Source: Streptomyces sp. NRRL F-6131 (GTDB lineage Bacteria; Actinomycetota; Actinomycetes; Streptomycetales; Streptomycetaceae). Taken from it: a stretch of DNA of 64,000 nt. Where the stretch lies: positions 1-64,000 of the forward strand of contig JOHN01000065.1 of the NCBI GenBank assembly GCA_000719695.1, written 5' to 3'. The translations under genes were made by a program, and so were the position numbers. Shown piece by piece: positions 33,622 through 44,093 of this stretch (position 1 is its first letter; every line of letters starts with the position of its first letter). Under the pieces are notes generated by a model that was given only the letters and a program-made list of their open reading frames with translations, did not search any database and was not told the origin of the DNA.

Positions 33622-34758
33622 TCAGTGTCCCTTCGGCAGGCCCCGGTGCTTGTACATCGCGGCGCCGGTCAGGGCCAGCCCGGCCGCGATCGGGGCGAGG
33701 ACGGCGGTCGCGGTGCCGGCGGCGTCCTGGGCGACGGTGACGGCGGCCGTCGTCGTCCGGCCTGCGGGTGCGGACACGGGGCCGAACGCCGGGGCACCGG
33801 CCGCGACCGGGCCGTGCTCCGCCCGGGCCGCCGGCCCGTTCCCGGTGCCGACCGCGTCCGGATGTCCGGAGACGGGGGGCCGGGGTTGGTCCGGCGAGGT
33901 GGGAGCCGGTGGCGGGGCGGCAGGGCGGCGCTGGTCGCCGCCGGTGCGCCCGGTCCCGGGGCCCTCGCCGGACCGCGCGGACCCGCCCGTCGCCCCGTCG
34001 ACCGGCTCGCCGCGGGTGGCGCGCGCCTCGGTGGGGCGGGACTGGGCGGGCACGGTGCCCAGCAGCCCGGAGGCGATCGCGAACGCGTCGGGCACCGCGG
34101 CCCGCTGCCCCGGCAGGGGGAGCCCGCCGGCCCGGATCCGGTCCTGGAGCACACCGCTGACGAGGAGGGGCGGCGCGCCGTCCGGCTCCGGAGCCGTGCC
34201 GTTGGCCCCGTCGGCCCCGCGGGCTGCCGCGGGCGGCGTGCTCGCCGGAGCGGGGCCCGGAAGCACCTCGAGCAGCCCCGTGGGCGGGTCCTGTGCGGGT
34301 GGGTTCCGGCCGGACGGGGCGGGCACGGGCGGCGGTCCCGGTTCGGCGGACGGCGTGCGGGCGGTGGTCGCCGCCGCCCCGCCGTCCGCTGCCGGGCCCG
34401 GGTGCACGGTGGTGGGACGCTCCGCCGGCCCGCCGCCCCGGACACCGGCCGGACGTGCGGCTGACGGCCCGTCGGCGGGCGCTCCACCGCCGGTCAGGGT
34501 CCGGCCGACGGTCCGGCCGGCCGGTTCGGGGAGCGGTTCGGCGCCGGCCGCGCAGGCGCCGGGAGCGCCGAACCCCCAGAGCTGCGCGAGGAGCGCCCCG
34601 CCGGCCGCGACGGCCCGCGGCCGGGGCAGCCACCGCCGGGTCGGACGCCGGGCACCGCCGACGGTCCGTCGGGCGGGTTCCGGGCCGCTGGTCGCGTGAT
34701 TGGCTCGCACGTGAATCGAGAACGAGCGGGCGGGCCGTGAGGTCACGGCCCCCGTCAC
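33622..34758 (-). CDS. Pro/Ala/Gly-rich exported protein with C-terminal membrane anchor
   Basis: A 378-aa low-complexity protein. A possible signal sequence lies at about residues 40-72 (RWLPRPRAVAAGGALLAQLWGFGAPGACA). A long disordered Pro/Ala/Gly/Thr region follows, with a short ordered patch (PPLLVSGVLQDRIRAGGLPLPGQRAAVPDAFAIASGLLG). Near the end is one hydrophobic helix (AVLAPIAAGLALTGAAMYKHRG) with a basic tail. It is therefore probably surface-exposed and anchored at its C-terminus. No sortase motif is seen. The start is weakly defined: GTG codons at 34758, 34746 and a later one are possible. I do not recognise the family. Confidence 0.6.
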   Translation of the reverse strand: MTGAVTSRPARSFSIHVRANHATSGPEPARRTVGGARRPTRRWLPRPRAVAAGGALLAQLWGFGAPGACAAGAEPLPEPAGRTVGRTLTGGGAPADGPSAARPAGVRGGGPAERPTTVHPGPAADGGAAATTARTPSAEPGPPPVPAPSGRNPPAQDPPTGLLEVLPGPAPASTPPAAARGADGANGTAPEPDGAPPLLVSGVLQDRIRAGGLPLPGQRAAVPDAFAIASGLLGTVPAQSRPTEARATRGEPVDGATGGSARSGEGPGTGRTGGDQRRPAAPPPAPTSPDQPRPPVSGHPDAVGTGNGPAARAEHGPVAAGAPAFGPVSAPAGRTTTAAVTVAQDAAGTATAVLAPIAAGLALTGAAMYKHRGLPKGH

Positions 34759-34829
34759 GGACGGTCATCGCGATCCGGCCGGCCGGCCGGCCCCGTTCCG
34801 GGCCGGCTCCGGCCCTGCCCGGCCCCGAC

Positions 34830-35276
34830 TCAGGAGTTGGGGCGGAGCGTCCAGATCACGGTCATCACGCCGGTCACCGCACCGTCGGCCCGGGTGATCT
34901 CGACGGTCACCGGGAACTCGGGGCGCTCGCCCTCGTCGAGCTCGGCGACGATGTCGGCGGCGGGCCGGCCGAGCACCGCGGTGGCCGTGACGACGCCCAT
35001 GGCGAGCTTCTTGTAGGCGATCTCGGCGCTGACCGCGAGCGGCACCGCGCGCGAGAGCTGGTCGCCGAAGGCGGCCAGGACGATGCAGCCGCTGGCCGAC
35101 TCGGCGAGGGTGAACATCGCGCCGGCGTGCGGGCCGCCCACGTGGTTGTGGTACTCGGCCTGGTCCGGCAGCCGGAGCACCGCGCGCTCCGGGCTGGTCT
35201 CCAGGTACTCCAGCTTGAGGGTCCGTGCCATCGGCACGGTGGAGTCGAGCAGCTGGCCGATCGAAGGTGTCGTCAT
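34830..35276 (-). CDS. Hotdog-fold thioesterase-like protein (DUF4442/PaaI type)
   Basis: A 148-aa cytoplasmic protein with the single hotdog fold. YHNHVGGPHAGAMFTLAESASG is the central helix with the conserved His-Asn-His and Gly-Gly region; it is followed by strands LSRAVPLAVSAEIAYKKLA and VTVEITRADGAVTGVMTVIWTLRP. It probably hydrolyses acyl-CoA thioesters of unknown chain. The ATG at 35276 is supported by the length typical of the family. It is close to tRNA-His but separately transcribed. Confidence 0.85.
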   Translation of the reverse strand: MTTPSIGQLLDSTVPMARTLKLEYLETSPERAVLRLPDQAEYHNHVGGPHAGAMFTLAESASGCIVLAAFGDQLSRAVPLAVSAEIAYKKLAMGVVTATAVLGRPAADIVAELDEGERPEFPVTVEITRADGAVTGVMTVIWTLRPNS

Positions 35277-35405
35277 GGCGGCAACGTTACTAGCCGGTAG
35301 CTTCCGGTGGCAGGCCTGTGACCGGGGAAAAAGATGAGACGCGGGCCACGGTGGGACGCGGATCACACCGTGCCGCCCGCGCCGTCGCCGATGTGAGGGA
35401 ACGCG

Positions 35406-35450
35406 AAAAACCCTGAAGGGCCGTTCTCTTGACGAGACCGGCCCTTCAGG
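35406..35450 (-). terminator. Rho-independent terminator of tRNA-His
   Basis: On the minus strand a 12-bp stem (CCTGAAGGGCCG with CGGCCCTTCAGG, 35412-35423 and 35439-35450) is followed by TTTTT (35406-35410). It starts a few bases after the CCA end of tRNA-His. It is one of the few canonical T-tailed terminators in the window. Confidence 0.9.
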
Positions 35451-35453
35451 CTC

Positions 35454-35530
35454 TGGGGTGAGTGACGGGACTCGAACCCGCGGCCACCTGGACCACAACC
35501 AGGTGCTCTACCAACTGAGCTACACCCACC
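35454..35530 (-). tRNA. tRNA-His(GTG)
   Basis: A complete cloverleaf on the minus strand. The acceptor GTGGGTG pairs with CACTCAC (one G-T), with the extra 5' G(-1) opposite C73 that identifies tRNA-His. The D arm is GCTCAGTTGGTAGAGC, the anticodon loop TTGTGGT holds GTG, the T arm contains GGTTCGAGTCC, and an encoded CCA lies at 35454-35456. Confidence 0.97.
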
Positions 35531-35686
35531 ATCTGTCCGGTCCGTTCCCGCTCTTCGCGTTCCCGTTCCGACAGGAAGAACTCTACAGGATCCGAGAGGG
35601 TGCTCGCGCCAGGGTTCCGATCTCCCGCCCCGGCCGACCGTCCGGAGGTCCGGACGCCCGGCCCGGGCGGGCCGTGGACGGACGGG

Positions 35687-36289
35687 TCAGCCCGTCGGGG
35701 CCTGGTACTTCTCGGCGATCGCGCGCGCGGTGTCGGTGTCCGGTCCGGGCTGCGCGACGAACACCGCCTCGCGGTAGTAGCGCAGTTCGTCGATGCTCTC
35801 CCGGATGTCGGCGAGCGCCCGGTGGTTCCCGCCCTTCTGCGGGCTGTTGTAGTACGCCTTCGGGTACCAGCGGCGGGCCAGCTCCTTGATCGAGGAGACG
35901 TCCACGATCCGGTAGTGCAGGTGGCTCTCCAGGGCCGGCATGTCCCGGCTCAGGAAGCCGCGGTCGGTGGCCACCGAGTTCCCGCACAACGGCGTGCGCC
36001 CGGCCTCCGGCGCGTGCTCGCGCACGTAGGCGAGGACCAGCGCCTCCGCCTCGGCGAGGGTGACGCCGTGCTCCAGCTCGTCCAGCAGCCCCGACGAGGT
36101 GTGCATCGCCCGCACCACGTCGGGCATGTTCGCCAGCGCCTCCGCGGGCGGGCGGACGATGACGTCGACACCCTCACCGAGGATGTTCAGCTCGGAGTCC
36201 GTCACCAGCGCCGCGACCTCGACCAGGGCGTCCCGGTCGAGGTCGAGGCCTGTCATTTCACAGTCGATCCATACCAAACGGTCATTCAC
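35687..36289 (-). CDS. orn: Oligoribonuclease
   Basis: A 200-aa 3'-5' exoribonuclease that degrades 2-5-nt RNAs and the pGpG product of c-di-GMP breakdown. All DEDDh residues are present: LVWIDCEMTGLD, VRAMHTSSGL, CGNSVATDRGFL and HRALADIRESI. In streptomycetes ornA follows adpA, as here, and its loss affects growth and aerial mycelium formation. The adpA stop (TGA 36295-36297) overlaps a GTG at 36296-36298, which would be a coupled start adding three residues. I prefer the GTG at 36289 because AGGG lies eight bases upstream and the product then begins (M)NDRLVWIDCEM like known OrnA. Confidence 0.95.
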   Translation of the reverse strand: MNDRLVWIDCEMTGLDLDRDALVEVAALVTDSELNILGEGVDVIVRPPAEALANMPDVVRAMHTSSGLLDELEHGVTLAEAEALVLAYVREHAPEAGRTPLCGNSVATDRGFLSRDMPALESHLHYRIVDVSSIKELARRWYPKAYYNSPQKGGNHRALADIRESIDELRYYREAVFVAQPGPDTDTARAIAEKYQAPTG

Positions 36290-36294
36290 GCCAC

Positions 36295-38856
36295 TCACCC
36301 TACGGCGCGATCCCGCGCCGCGGGCACCGATGGAGCCGAGCGGGGCGCCGGGGCGAAGCCCTCGGAACCGTGCTCCTCCGGGGTGTGGCCGTCCGCCTCC
36401 CGTGCCTCGCGGGGCTCCCGGACCTCCCGGGCGTCCCGGCCGGAGTGCCCGGAGGGGTGCGCCGGGCGGGCGTCCCGCCCCGAGCGTGCCTCGCGGGGCT
36501 CCCGGGCCTCCGCCGCGGCGCCCCGGCCGGCCTGCGGACGCAGCTGGCCCGCCCGGGCCTGCCGGGCCCGGACCTCGGCCGCCCCGCCCGGGCCGGCCGC
36601 CGGCAGTCGCCCGCCGGGCGCGCCGTGCACCCGCCCGGCGGCACCCGCGGGGGAGTCGTCCTGCGGCCGCTCGGCCGCGCTCCGGTGCCCCTGGCCCTGA
36701 CCGCGCGCCCCCGGCTGGGGGAGCCCGTCCTCGGCGGCGGCGTGCTCCGCCGTCCGGGGCGGCCGACCCGCGCCGGGCCCGGGCTGTGCCGGGACGATCG
36801 GCGGCCGCGCCGGGCCGCGCCCGGATCCCGGCTGCCCGGGGTGCGTCTGGTGCCCGGCCGCCTGGTGCGGGTACGGCTGGCCGGCCCGCGCGTGGCCGCC
36901 CTGGCCGGACGGCTGCCCGTGCTGACCCGGGTGCGCGGCGGCACCCGGCCCCCCCGGGAAGCCCGGGGCCGCGGCCGGTCCGTGCCCGCCCGGCAGGTTG
37001 TGGCCGCCGAGCGCCGGATGCCCGCCGAGCGCGCCGTGCTGACCCGGCACCGTCCCGCCGACCGGGGCGCCCGCCGCGGAGGGCGGGGTGACCGCACCGC
37101 TCGACCGGAGGTCACCGCCGGCCGCACCGGCCGACGCCTGGGCGGGCACACCGGGCCGCCGGGCCCGGTAGCTCGTCCGGTACGCGGCCGGCGAGACCCC
37201 GAGCTGGCGGCGGAAGTGCCCGCGCAGCGCCACCGGCGACCGGAAGCCGCAGCGGCGCGCGACGTCGTCCACCGACAGCTCCGAGGTCTCCAGCAGCCGC
37301 TGCGCCTGCAGCACCCGCTGGGTGATCAGCCACTGCAACGGGGCGCTGCCGGTCAGCGTGCGGAACCGCCGGTCGAAGGTCCGCCGGCTCATGTAGGCGC
37401 GGGCCGCCAGCACCTCGACGTCGAACTGCTGGTTGAGGTTCTCCAGGGCCCAGGTCACGACCTCGGCGAGCGGGTCGTTGCCGATCTCCTCCGGTAAAGA
37501 CTGATCGATGTACTGGGCCTGTCCTCCGCCGCTGCGCCGGCTCGGCACCACCAGGCGGCGGGCGAGCGCGTTGGCCGCCTCGGCGCCGTGGTCGCTGCGG
37601 ACCACGTGCAGGCAGAGGTCGATCCCGGCCGCGGTGCCGGCCGAGGTCAGCACGTCGCCGTCGTCGACGAACAGCTCCCGCGGGTCCACGTGCACCCGCG
37701 GGTAGCGCTTGGCCAGGGTCGGCGCGTACATCCAGTGGGTGGTCGCCGGGCGGCCGTCCAGCAGACCGGCGGCGGCCAGGACGAACGCGCCGGTGCACAG
37801 GCCGATGATCCGGGCGCCCTCGTGGTGCGCCTTCCGCAGCGCGGTGATCGCCTCGACCGGCGGCGGCTGCGAGATCGAGCGCCAGGCCGGGACGACGATG
37901 GTGCCCGCCCGGGCGAGCGCCTCCAGCCCGTAGGGGGCCGAGAGGGTGAGGCCGCCGGTGGTGGCGAGCGGGCCCTCCTCGCCGGCGCAGACCAGCAGTC
38001 GGTAGCGCGGCACTCCGGCGTCCTGGCGGTCGACGCCGAAGACCGAGAGGGGGATCGAGCTCTCGAAGATCGGCGCGCCGCCGAAGATCAGGACGGCGAC
38101 GGTCTCCCGGCGGCGCCGGCCGGAGAGCTTGCGCGGCGCGGCGGCCATCACGGGCGTCGAGGAGCCGTTGAGACCGGCGGCGGGGCCGCCGTGGCCGCCG
38201 GCGCCGTGACCCGCCGGGCCGTGCCCGGTGACGCCGAGGCCGAGCGGCCCGGTGGGCAGCCCGCCGGCGCCCATCGCCCCGATCATGCCGTGGGCGACCG
38301 CTCCGAGGCCGCCGCCGGGGGCGCCGGACGCGGCGAAGGCGGCGGACGGGCCGGCGGCGAAGGCCGCGAAGCCGCTCTCCGGACCGGCGTGGCCGCCCGG
38401 GTGCCCGTGGCCGGGGTGGCCCTGGCCCGGGTGGCCCTGGCCGTACCCGTTGCCGGGGTGTCCGTGCTGGGGCCCGCCCTGCTGCCCGCTCTGGTGCCCG
38501 CTCTGGTGCCCGCCGGAATGGCCGGTAACCGACGCCCCGGTCCGGCCGTCCGGACCCGCGCCGTACCCGCCCCCGTGGCTGACGGAGGATCGGCTGACGG
38601 GGCGTCCGCCGTGCTCCGGGGTGCCCGGGAAGGACGGGGAACCCGCGCCCGAGGGTGCGCCCGAACCGGCCGGGACTCCTGATGCGGATGGTGCGCCCGG
38701 GACTGTCGGGGCCGCAGGGGAGTAGGAGGGGTACGAGGCGGTGCCGGAGTGACGGGTGTTGGCGGTGGAGGCCGGGGAGCCGGTGCCTCTCGCGGAACGA
38801 CCCGCGATACCGGCCACGGTCTGGCCGCTGTCAGGACCCGCGTCGCTCCTGCTCAC
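36295..38856 (-). CDS. adpA: AdpA (BldH), GlxA-type AraC-family developmental regulator with unusually long tails
   Basis: The central transcription activator of streptomycete development and secondary metabolism. The core has the DJ-1/GATase-like dimerisation domain (KLSGRRRRETVAVLIFGGAPIFESSIPL start, RIIGLCTGAFVLAAAGLLDGRPATTHW, FVDDGDVLTSAGTAAGIDLCLH) and two AraC helix-turn-helix motifs (VEVLAARAYMSRRTFDRRF; VDDVARRCGFRSPVALRGHFRRQLGVSPAAYR). A TTA codon (37495-37497) encodes Leu in DQSLPEEIG, at the position known in other adpA genes, so translation should need the bldA tRNA. Unlike the roughly 400-aa classical protein, an N-terminal Gly/His/Pro-rich region of about 235 residues and a C-terminal one of about 280 are fused in frame. 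The start is uncertain: no ATG with a good ribosome site is seen. The conserved core begins at about 38148. Confidence 0.88.
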   Translation of the reverse strand: MSRSDAGPDSGQTVAGIAGRSARGTGSPASTANTRHSGTASYPSYSPAAPTVPGAPSASGVPAGSGAPSGAGSPSFPGTPEHGGRPVSRSSVSHGGGYGAGPDGRTGASVTGHSGGHQSGHQSGQQGGPQHGHPGNGYGQGHPGQGHPGHGHPGGHAGPESGFAAFAAGPSAAFAASGAPGGGLGAVAHGMIGAMGAGGLPTGPLGLGVTGHGPAGHGAGGHGGPAAGLNGSSTPVMAAAPRKLSGRRRRETVAVLIFGGAPIFESSIPLSVFGVDRQDAGVPRYRLLVCAGEEGPLATTGGLTLSAPYGLEALARAGTIVVPAWRSISQPPPVEAITALRKAHHEGARIIGLCTGAFVLAAAGLLDGRPATTHWMYAPTLAKRYPRVHVDPRELFVDDGDVLTSAGTAAGIDLCLHVVRSDHGAEAANALARRLVVPSRRSGGGQAQYIDQSLPEEIGNDPLAEVVTWALENLNQQFDVEVLAARAYMSRRTFDRRFRTLTGSAPLQWLITQRVLQAQRLLETSELSVDDVARRCGFRSPVALRGHFRRQLGVSPAAYRTSYRARRPGVPAQASAGAAGGDLRSSGAVTPPSAAGAPVGGTVPGQHGALGGHPALGGHNLPGGHGPAAAPGFPGGPGAAAHPGQHGQPSGQGGHARAGQPYPHQAAGHQTHPGQPGSGRGPARPPIVPAQPGPGAGRPPRTAEHAAAEDGLPQPGARGQGQGHRSAAERPQDDSPAGAAGRVHGAPGGRLPAAGPGGAAEVRARQARAGQLRPQAGRGAAAEAREPREARSGRDARPAHPSGHSGRDAREVREPREAREADGHTPEEHGSEGFAPAPRSAPSVPAARDRAVG
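37495..37497 (-). promoter_or_regulatory. TTA (bldA-dependent) codon in adpA
   Basis: The codon for Leu in DQSLPEEI is TTA, in the linker between the dimerisation and DNA-binding domains. TTA is very rare in streptomycetes and is read only by the developmentally controlled tRNA encoded by bldA, so it acts as a translational switch. Confidence 0.9.
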
Positions 38857-39745
38857 CCTGCTCAAGGCGCTCAAGCCCCCTCGGTGGTGTGGTGTGGTGG
38901 TGCGGCACTGCTGGCCAAGATCGAATCTATCGGGTGGACCGTTGCCGTTGTGACAAGTTCACCATCCGACGCTATGTCGACATGGCAATTTGGCGTGATG
39001 CATTCGATCACGAAGCGTGGCACCCGTCGACCCTTCTGGGAAGGGGGTCGGTGCAACGGTGGCTGGTTGTCGCGGGACGGGTCCTGGGGTGTCCGGCTCC
39101 GACGCACCCGGCCGGTGCGTCTGGGCTGCGCATTTGCCCAAGGGCGGGGGACCCGGGCGAGATTGACCGAAAATAGGCGGTGCACGTGAGGGCGCACGGC
39201 CTCGAAGTGTGCGCCTCCCGGGCTTCATTCGGCCAGTGCCGGGGCGGAAGAGCGGGAACCGGTGGCCTCGCGCCACCGCCCGTGGACGGAGATCACCGCC
39301 GGCTCGAACCGGCCAATGGCGACATCGTCCTGGACTCGGTGGGTCGGATCGGCGGAAAGCGGACAGGGGGTCCCGCCCTGTGCGCGGCCCCGCCGGCTCG
39401 TGCCCGAACTCGCCCGACGGCGCGCGGAACTGACGGAGTCGATCACGGCGGTGGGGGGAGGGCCGGGCGGGGGGCGCGCGGCAGGGCCTGCGGGAGGCCT
39501 CCGGCGGGGTGGGGCGATGCCGGCCGCGGACGGTCGTCGGTCCGGACCGGCCGTCGCTCGACCGTCGCCGGGGTCGGGGCCGGGGTCGGGGTCGGGTCTG
39601 GTACTGGGGTGGCGGCGGGGCGTCGCTCCGTCCCGGGGAGGCCTGCTGACGACCGGTGAGGCCGGCGGGCGTCTCCGCGCCGCAGCCGGGCGACGGCCCC
39701 CGGGGTGAGTGGTGAGCCGCGGGGGCCGGCCCCGCCCGCTCCCGA
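38857..39745 (-). promoter_or_regulatory. Long non-coding region upstream of adpA, with candidate operator
   Basis: About 890 bp between adpA and the HAD gene with no convincing coding frame on either strand. The part nearest adpA (38920-39010) is AT-richer and holds an inverted repeat GTGACAAGTTCAC (38950-38962, GTGA-N5-TCAC), similar to sites bound by BldD-type regulators. On the minus strand TTGTCA is followed 18 nt later by CGATAG, a possible promoter, and a TGTCGACA palindrome lies further upstream. Long upstream regions with several regulator sites are known for adpA. The part from 39190 to 39740 shows nothing I can assign. Confidence 0.5.
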
Positions 39746-40897
39746 CTAGCCGGCGCGGGTCGGGAGCGCGACCACCACGGGCGGTGTCGGCGCGGAGCGG
39801 GCGACGGCGTCCTGGGCAAACTCGTCGGACCGGTTTCGGACAGCGGATCCGGCCTCGGAACGGGTCGGGGCATCGACCTCGGCGTGCGCGACAGAAGGCG
39901 CATGCCCGCCGTCCGGGGCGGACGCCAGGATCTTCACGCCGTTGCGTGCGCTGCTCTGCGCCGCCGGGCCCCGCTCCACCACCGGCCCGGCCTGCGCCCC
40001 GCTCACCACCGGCGTGACCCGGGTGACCGGCGCGCCGGTCACCCGGGTCACGTCCGCCTCCTCGTGCACCGGGCCCGGGCCGGTGCGCGCCGCGACCACC
40101 GTCCGGCCGGTGCCGACCCCGCGATCACGCGGGCGCGGGACGCTCGCGGCGCCCGTGGAGGCCACCGCCGGTCGGCGCCGCGCCCCCGGCTCTCCCGCCC
40201 GGGCGCCGGGCCGGGGCGAGGGGGCGGTGCGGGCGGTCAGCACCTGCCCGACGGCCTCCGGCAGGCCGGCCGCCTTGAGGGTGGGCCGGTAGCCGGGCTC
40301 CGCCCACGGGCGGCCGTGGTGCAGCCAGACGCTCCGCAGGCCGGCCAGCTCGGCGCCGGCGATGTCCGCGGGGGCGTGGTCGCCGATCATCCAGGTGCGC
40401 GTCGCCCAGTCCCCGGTCGGCGTGACCCCGCAGCGCTGTGCCGCGATCTCGAAGATCAGCGGGTCGGGCTTGAGGCAGGCGGCCTCCTCGGAGATCACCC
40501 AGCCGTCGACCATCGGCCCGAGGCCGGTCCGCCGGATCTTCTCCAGCTGGGGCCCGGTGTTGCCGTTGCTGACGATGCCGAGCGTCCACCCGGCGGCCCG
40601 CGCCGCCCGCAGCGCGTCGATGTTGCGGGCGGGACAGTGGATGTGAGCGTTGATGCCGCGCCGGTAGTGGGCGAGCAACTGGTCGAGCGACTCGTCCAGG
40701 CCGTAGCGGCGGCGCGCGGCGGACAGTACGGTGCTGCGCGGCACGTAGCCGCCGCCGTCGATGGTGGCGAGCCAGTCGACGTCAGTGGGCGGCAGGGCCC
40801 GTTCGATCAGGAAATCCTGAGCCCAGGCCCGGAATGCGGCGTCCCTGGGGAGCAGCGTGTTGTCGAGGTCGAGCAGGAGCAGGGGCATGTCGAGCAT
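39746..40897 (-). CDS. HAD-superfamily hydrolase with long disordered C-terminal tail
   Basis: A 383-aa protein. Residues 1-235 form a complete HAD-IA phosphatase: nucleophile motif LLLDLDNTLLPRD, motif II LGIVSNGN, motif III Lys in ACLKPDPLIF, and motif IV MIGDHAPADIAGA. The substrate is unknown. The last 145 residues are low-complexity (Ala, Pro, Arg, Val-Thr repeats such as VTRVTGAPVTRVTPV) and not part of the fold, which is unusual for this family. Start ATG 40897, or 40888, which would give MPLLLLDLDNTLL. A small palindrome lies just upstream at 40923. Confidence 0.82.
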   Translation of the reverse strand: MLDMPLLLLDLDNTLLPRDAAFRAWAQDFLIERALPPTDVDWLATIDGGGYVPRSTVLSAARRRYGLDESLDQLLAHYRRGINAHIHCPARNIDALRAARAAGWTLGIVSNGNTGPQLEKIRRTGLGPMVDGWVISEEAACLKPDPLIFEIAAQRCGVTPTGDWATRTWMIGDHAPADIAGAELAGLRSVWLHHGRPWAEPGYRPTLKAAGLPEAVGQVLTARTAPSPRPGARAGEPGARRRPAVASTGAASVPRPRDRGVGTGRTVVAARTGPGPVHEEADVTRVTGAPVTRVTPVVSGAQAGPVVERGPAAQSSARNGVKILASAPDGGHAPSVAHAEVDAPTRSEAGSAVRNRSDEFAQDAVARSAPTPPVVVALPTRAG

Positions 40898-41398
40898 GGT
40901 GCCAGCGGCCGTGCCTATGCACCTGGCAAATGCCAGTCGCCGTCGCGAACCCGTGCGCATTGGCTGAAACGGGTGCCGGGAACCGCGTCGCACCGCCGGT
41001 CCCGTCGGGCCGTCGCCGTACCCCTGCCGCCTCACTGCCCGGTCACGGGGCGCAACGGATCGTCATCGATCCATGACAGTCCGGTCACGGTGTCCCGGAG
41101 CCCTGTTGCGTCGCCCCGTCCGCTCAGTCAAGCTCCAGGGAACCTCCTTCGCGGGAGGGGCGTTTTCGCGCTCGGACAAGGGGCGCACGGCCGTCGGCGC
41201 GCGCATCCCTCGTTCGCGGGAAGAGCGTCGCCCCGCGGACGCGTGGCTGGGCTGCGTGCCCCGCCCGTCGTACTCTGAAAGGAACAGGTCACCAACGGTG
41301 GTGCTCGGCGCAGACCGACGACTTCCCGTGAGCGGGCCTGCCGCCCGGGCAGCGTTGTCCTCTCCTGTCGGCCCATCTCCTTCGAAGAGCCTTGTGCC
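40898..41398. other. Non-coding region between HAD and universal stress genes
   Basis: 501 bp. A perfect palindrome CTGGCA-AA-TGCCAG (40923-40936) lies 26 bp before the HAD start and could be its operator. Apart from a somewhat AT-richer patch around 41275-41300 I see no genes, RNA or clear promoter. The open frames crossing it have no ribosome sites and odd composition. Confidence 0.4.
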
Positions 41399-42085
41399 AT
41401 GGCTGGTTCTGAGCCCTCCCGACCGGGGGAACCGGAAGCGGACGCCCGGAGTGCCCGCTTCGCCCACCCCCTCCGCAACATCGCGCGCCGAGGCCGCTCC
41501 GGCTCAGGCTCCCGCCAGCGGCGGGACGGCCGACGCTCCGACCTTCCGGAGCCTCCGGTGACCGGCCGACCGGGACCGGGCGCCGACCGCCCGAGCGCCA
41601 CCGGCCTGCCCGGCGCGACCGGCGAACCCGCGGTCCGGGAGGCGCCCGCCAAGTCCTGCGACCCCGCCTTCCAGCACGGTGTGGTGGTGGGCTTCGACGG
41701 CTCGCTGTCCAGCGAGCGCGCACTCGCCTACGCGGTGGGCATGGCCCGGCGCTCCCAGTGCGGACTGGTGATCGTGCACGTCGCCAACCGGCTGCCCGCC
41801 ACCGTCTGGGCGGGCTGCGAACCGCCGGTCTTCGTGGACCTCCCCGATCACCGGACCGAGGTGCTCGGCCTGGAACTCGCCTGCGCGGACTTCCTCGCCG
41901 GAGTGCCCTGGATCCTGGTCGAGCGGGGCGGCGACATCTGCCACGAGATCGAGGAGGTCGGTCGCGAGTTCGCCGCCGACGCGATCGTCGTCGGCACCAC
42001 GCACGGCCTGCTCGGCAAGATCTTCGGCTCGGTCTCCGGCCGCCTCGCCCGCCGTGCCAACCGACCGGTGATCGTGATTCCCTGA
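41399..42085 (+). CDS. Universal stress protein (UspA domain) with N-terminal extension
   Basis: A 228-aa protein. The first 85 residues are a disordered Arg/Ser/Pro-rich extension. The Usp domain (about 93-228) has VVVGFDGSLSSERALAYAVGMA, then VGTTHGLLGKIFGSVSGRLARRANRPVIVIP, the latter being the ATP-binding GxxG-x9-G(S/T) motif. It probably binds ATP and acts in stress or dormancy responses. The ATG at 41399 has GAAGAG upstream. A shorter protein starting near the domain is possible, since the extension is not conserved in type. Confidence 0.82.
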   Translation: MAGSEPSRPGEPEADARSARFAHPLRNIARRGRSGSGSRQRRDGRRSDLPEPPVTGRPGPGADRPSATGLPGATGEPAVREAPAKSCDPAFQHGVVVGFDGSLSSERALAYAVGMARRSQCGLVIVHVANRLPATVWAGCEPPVFVDLPDHRTEVLGLELACADFLAGVPWILVERGGDICHEIEEVGREFAADAIVVGTTHGLLGKIFGSVSGRLARRANRPVIVIP

Positions 42086-42205
42086 CGCACCGTCGGGTCG
42101 CCGCGCCGTCGTGCACCCGGCCGGATGTGGGCCGATCGTGTCATCCACGCCGACGGCGCGCTGCGCTGCGCGGACCGTCGCGCTGGCGCGGCAAAGAATG
42201 ACAAG

Positions 42206-44071
<1,866 letters not shown>

Positions 44072-44093
44072 ATCCCGGGGGAGTGGTCGGTAG

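Noticed and set aside
29180..34768. A 1862-codon minus-strand open frame
   Set aside because: Despite its length it runs antisense or out of frame to several well-supported genes and contains no recognisable domain.
39180..39659. 159-codon plus-strand frame upstream of adpA
   Set aside because: No ribosome-binding site, biased Gly/Arg composition without domains, and the codon third positions do not follow the genome's pattern.
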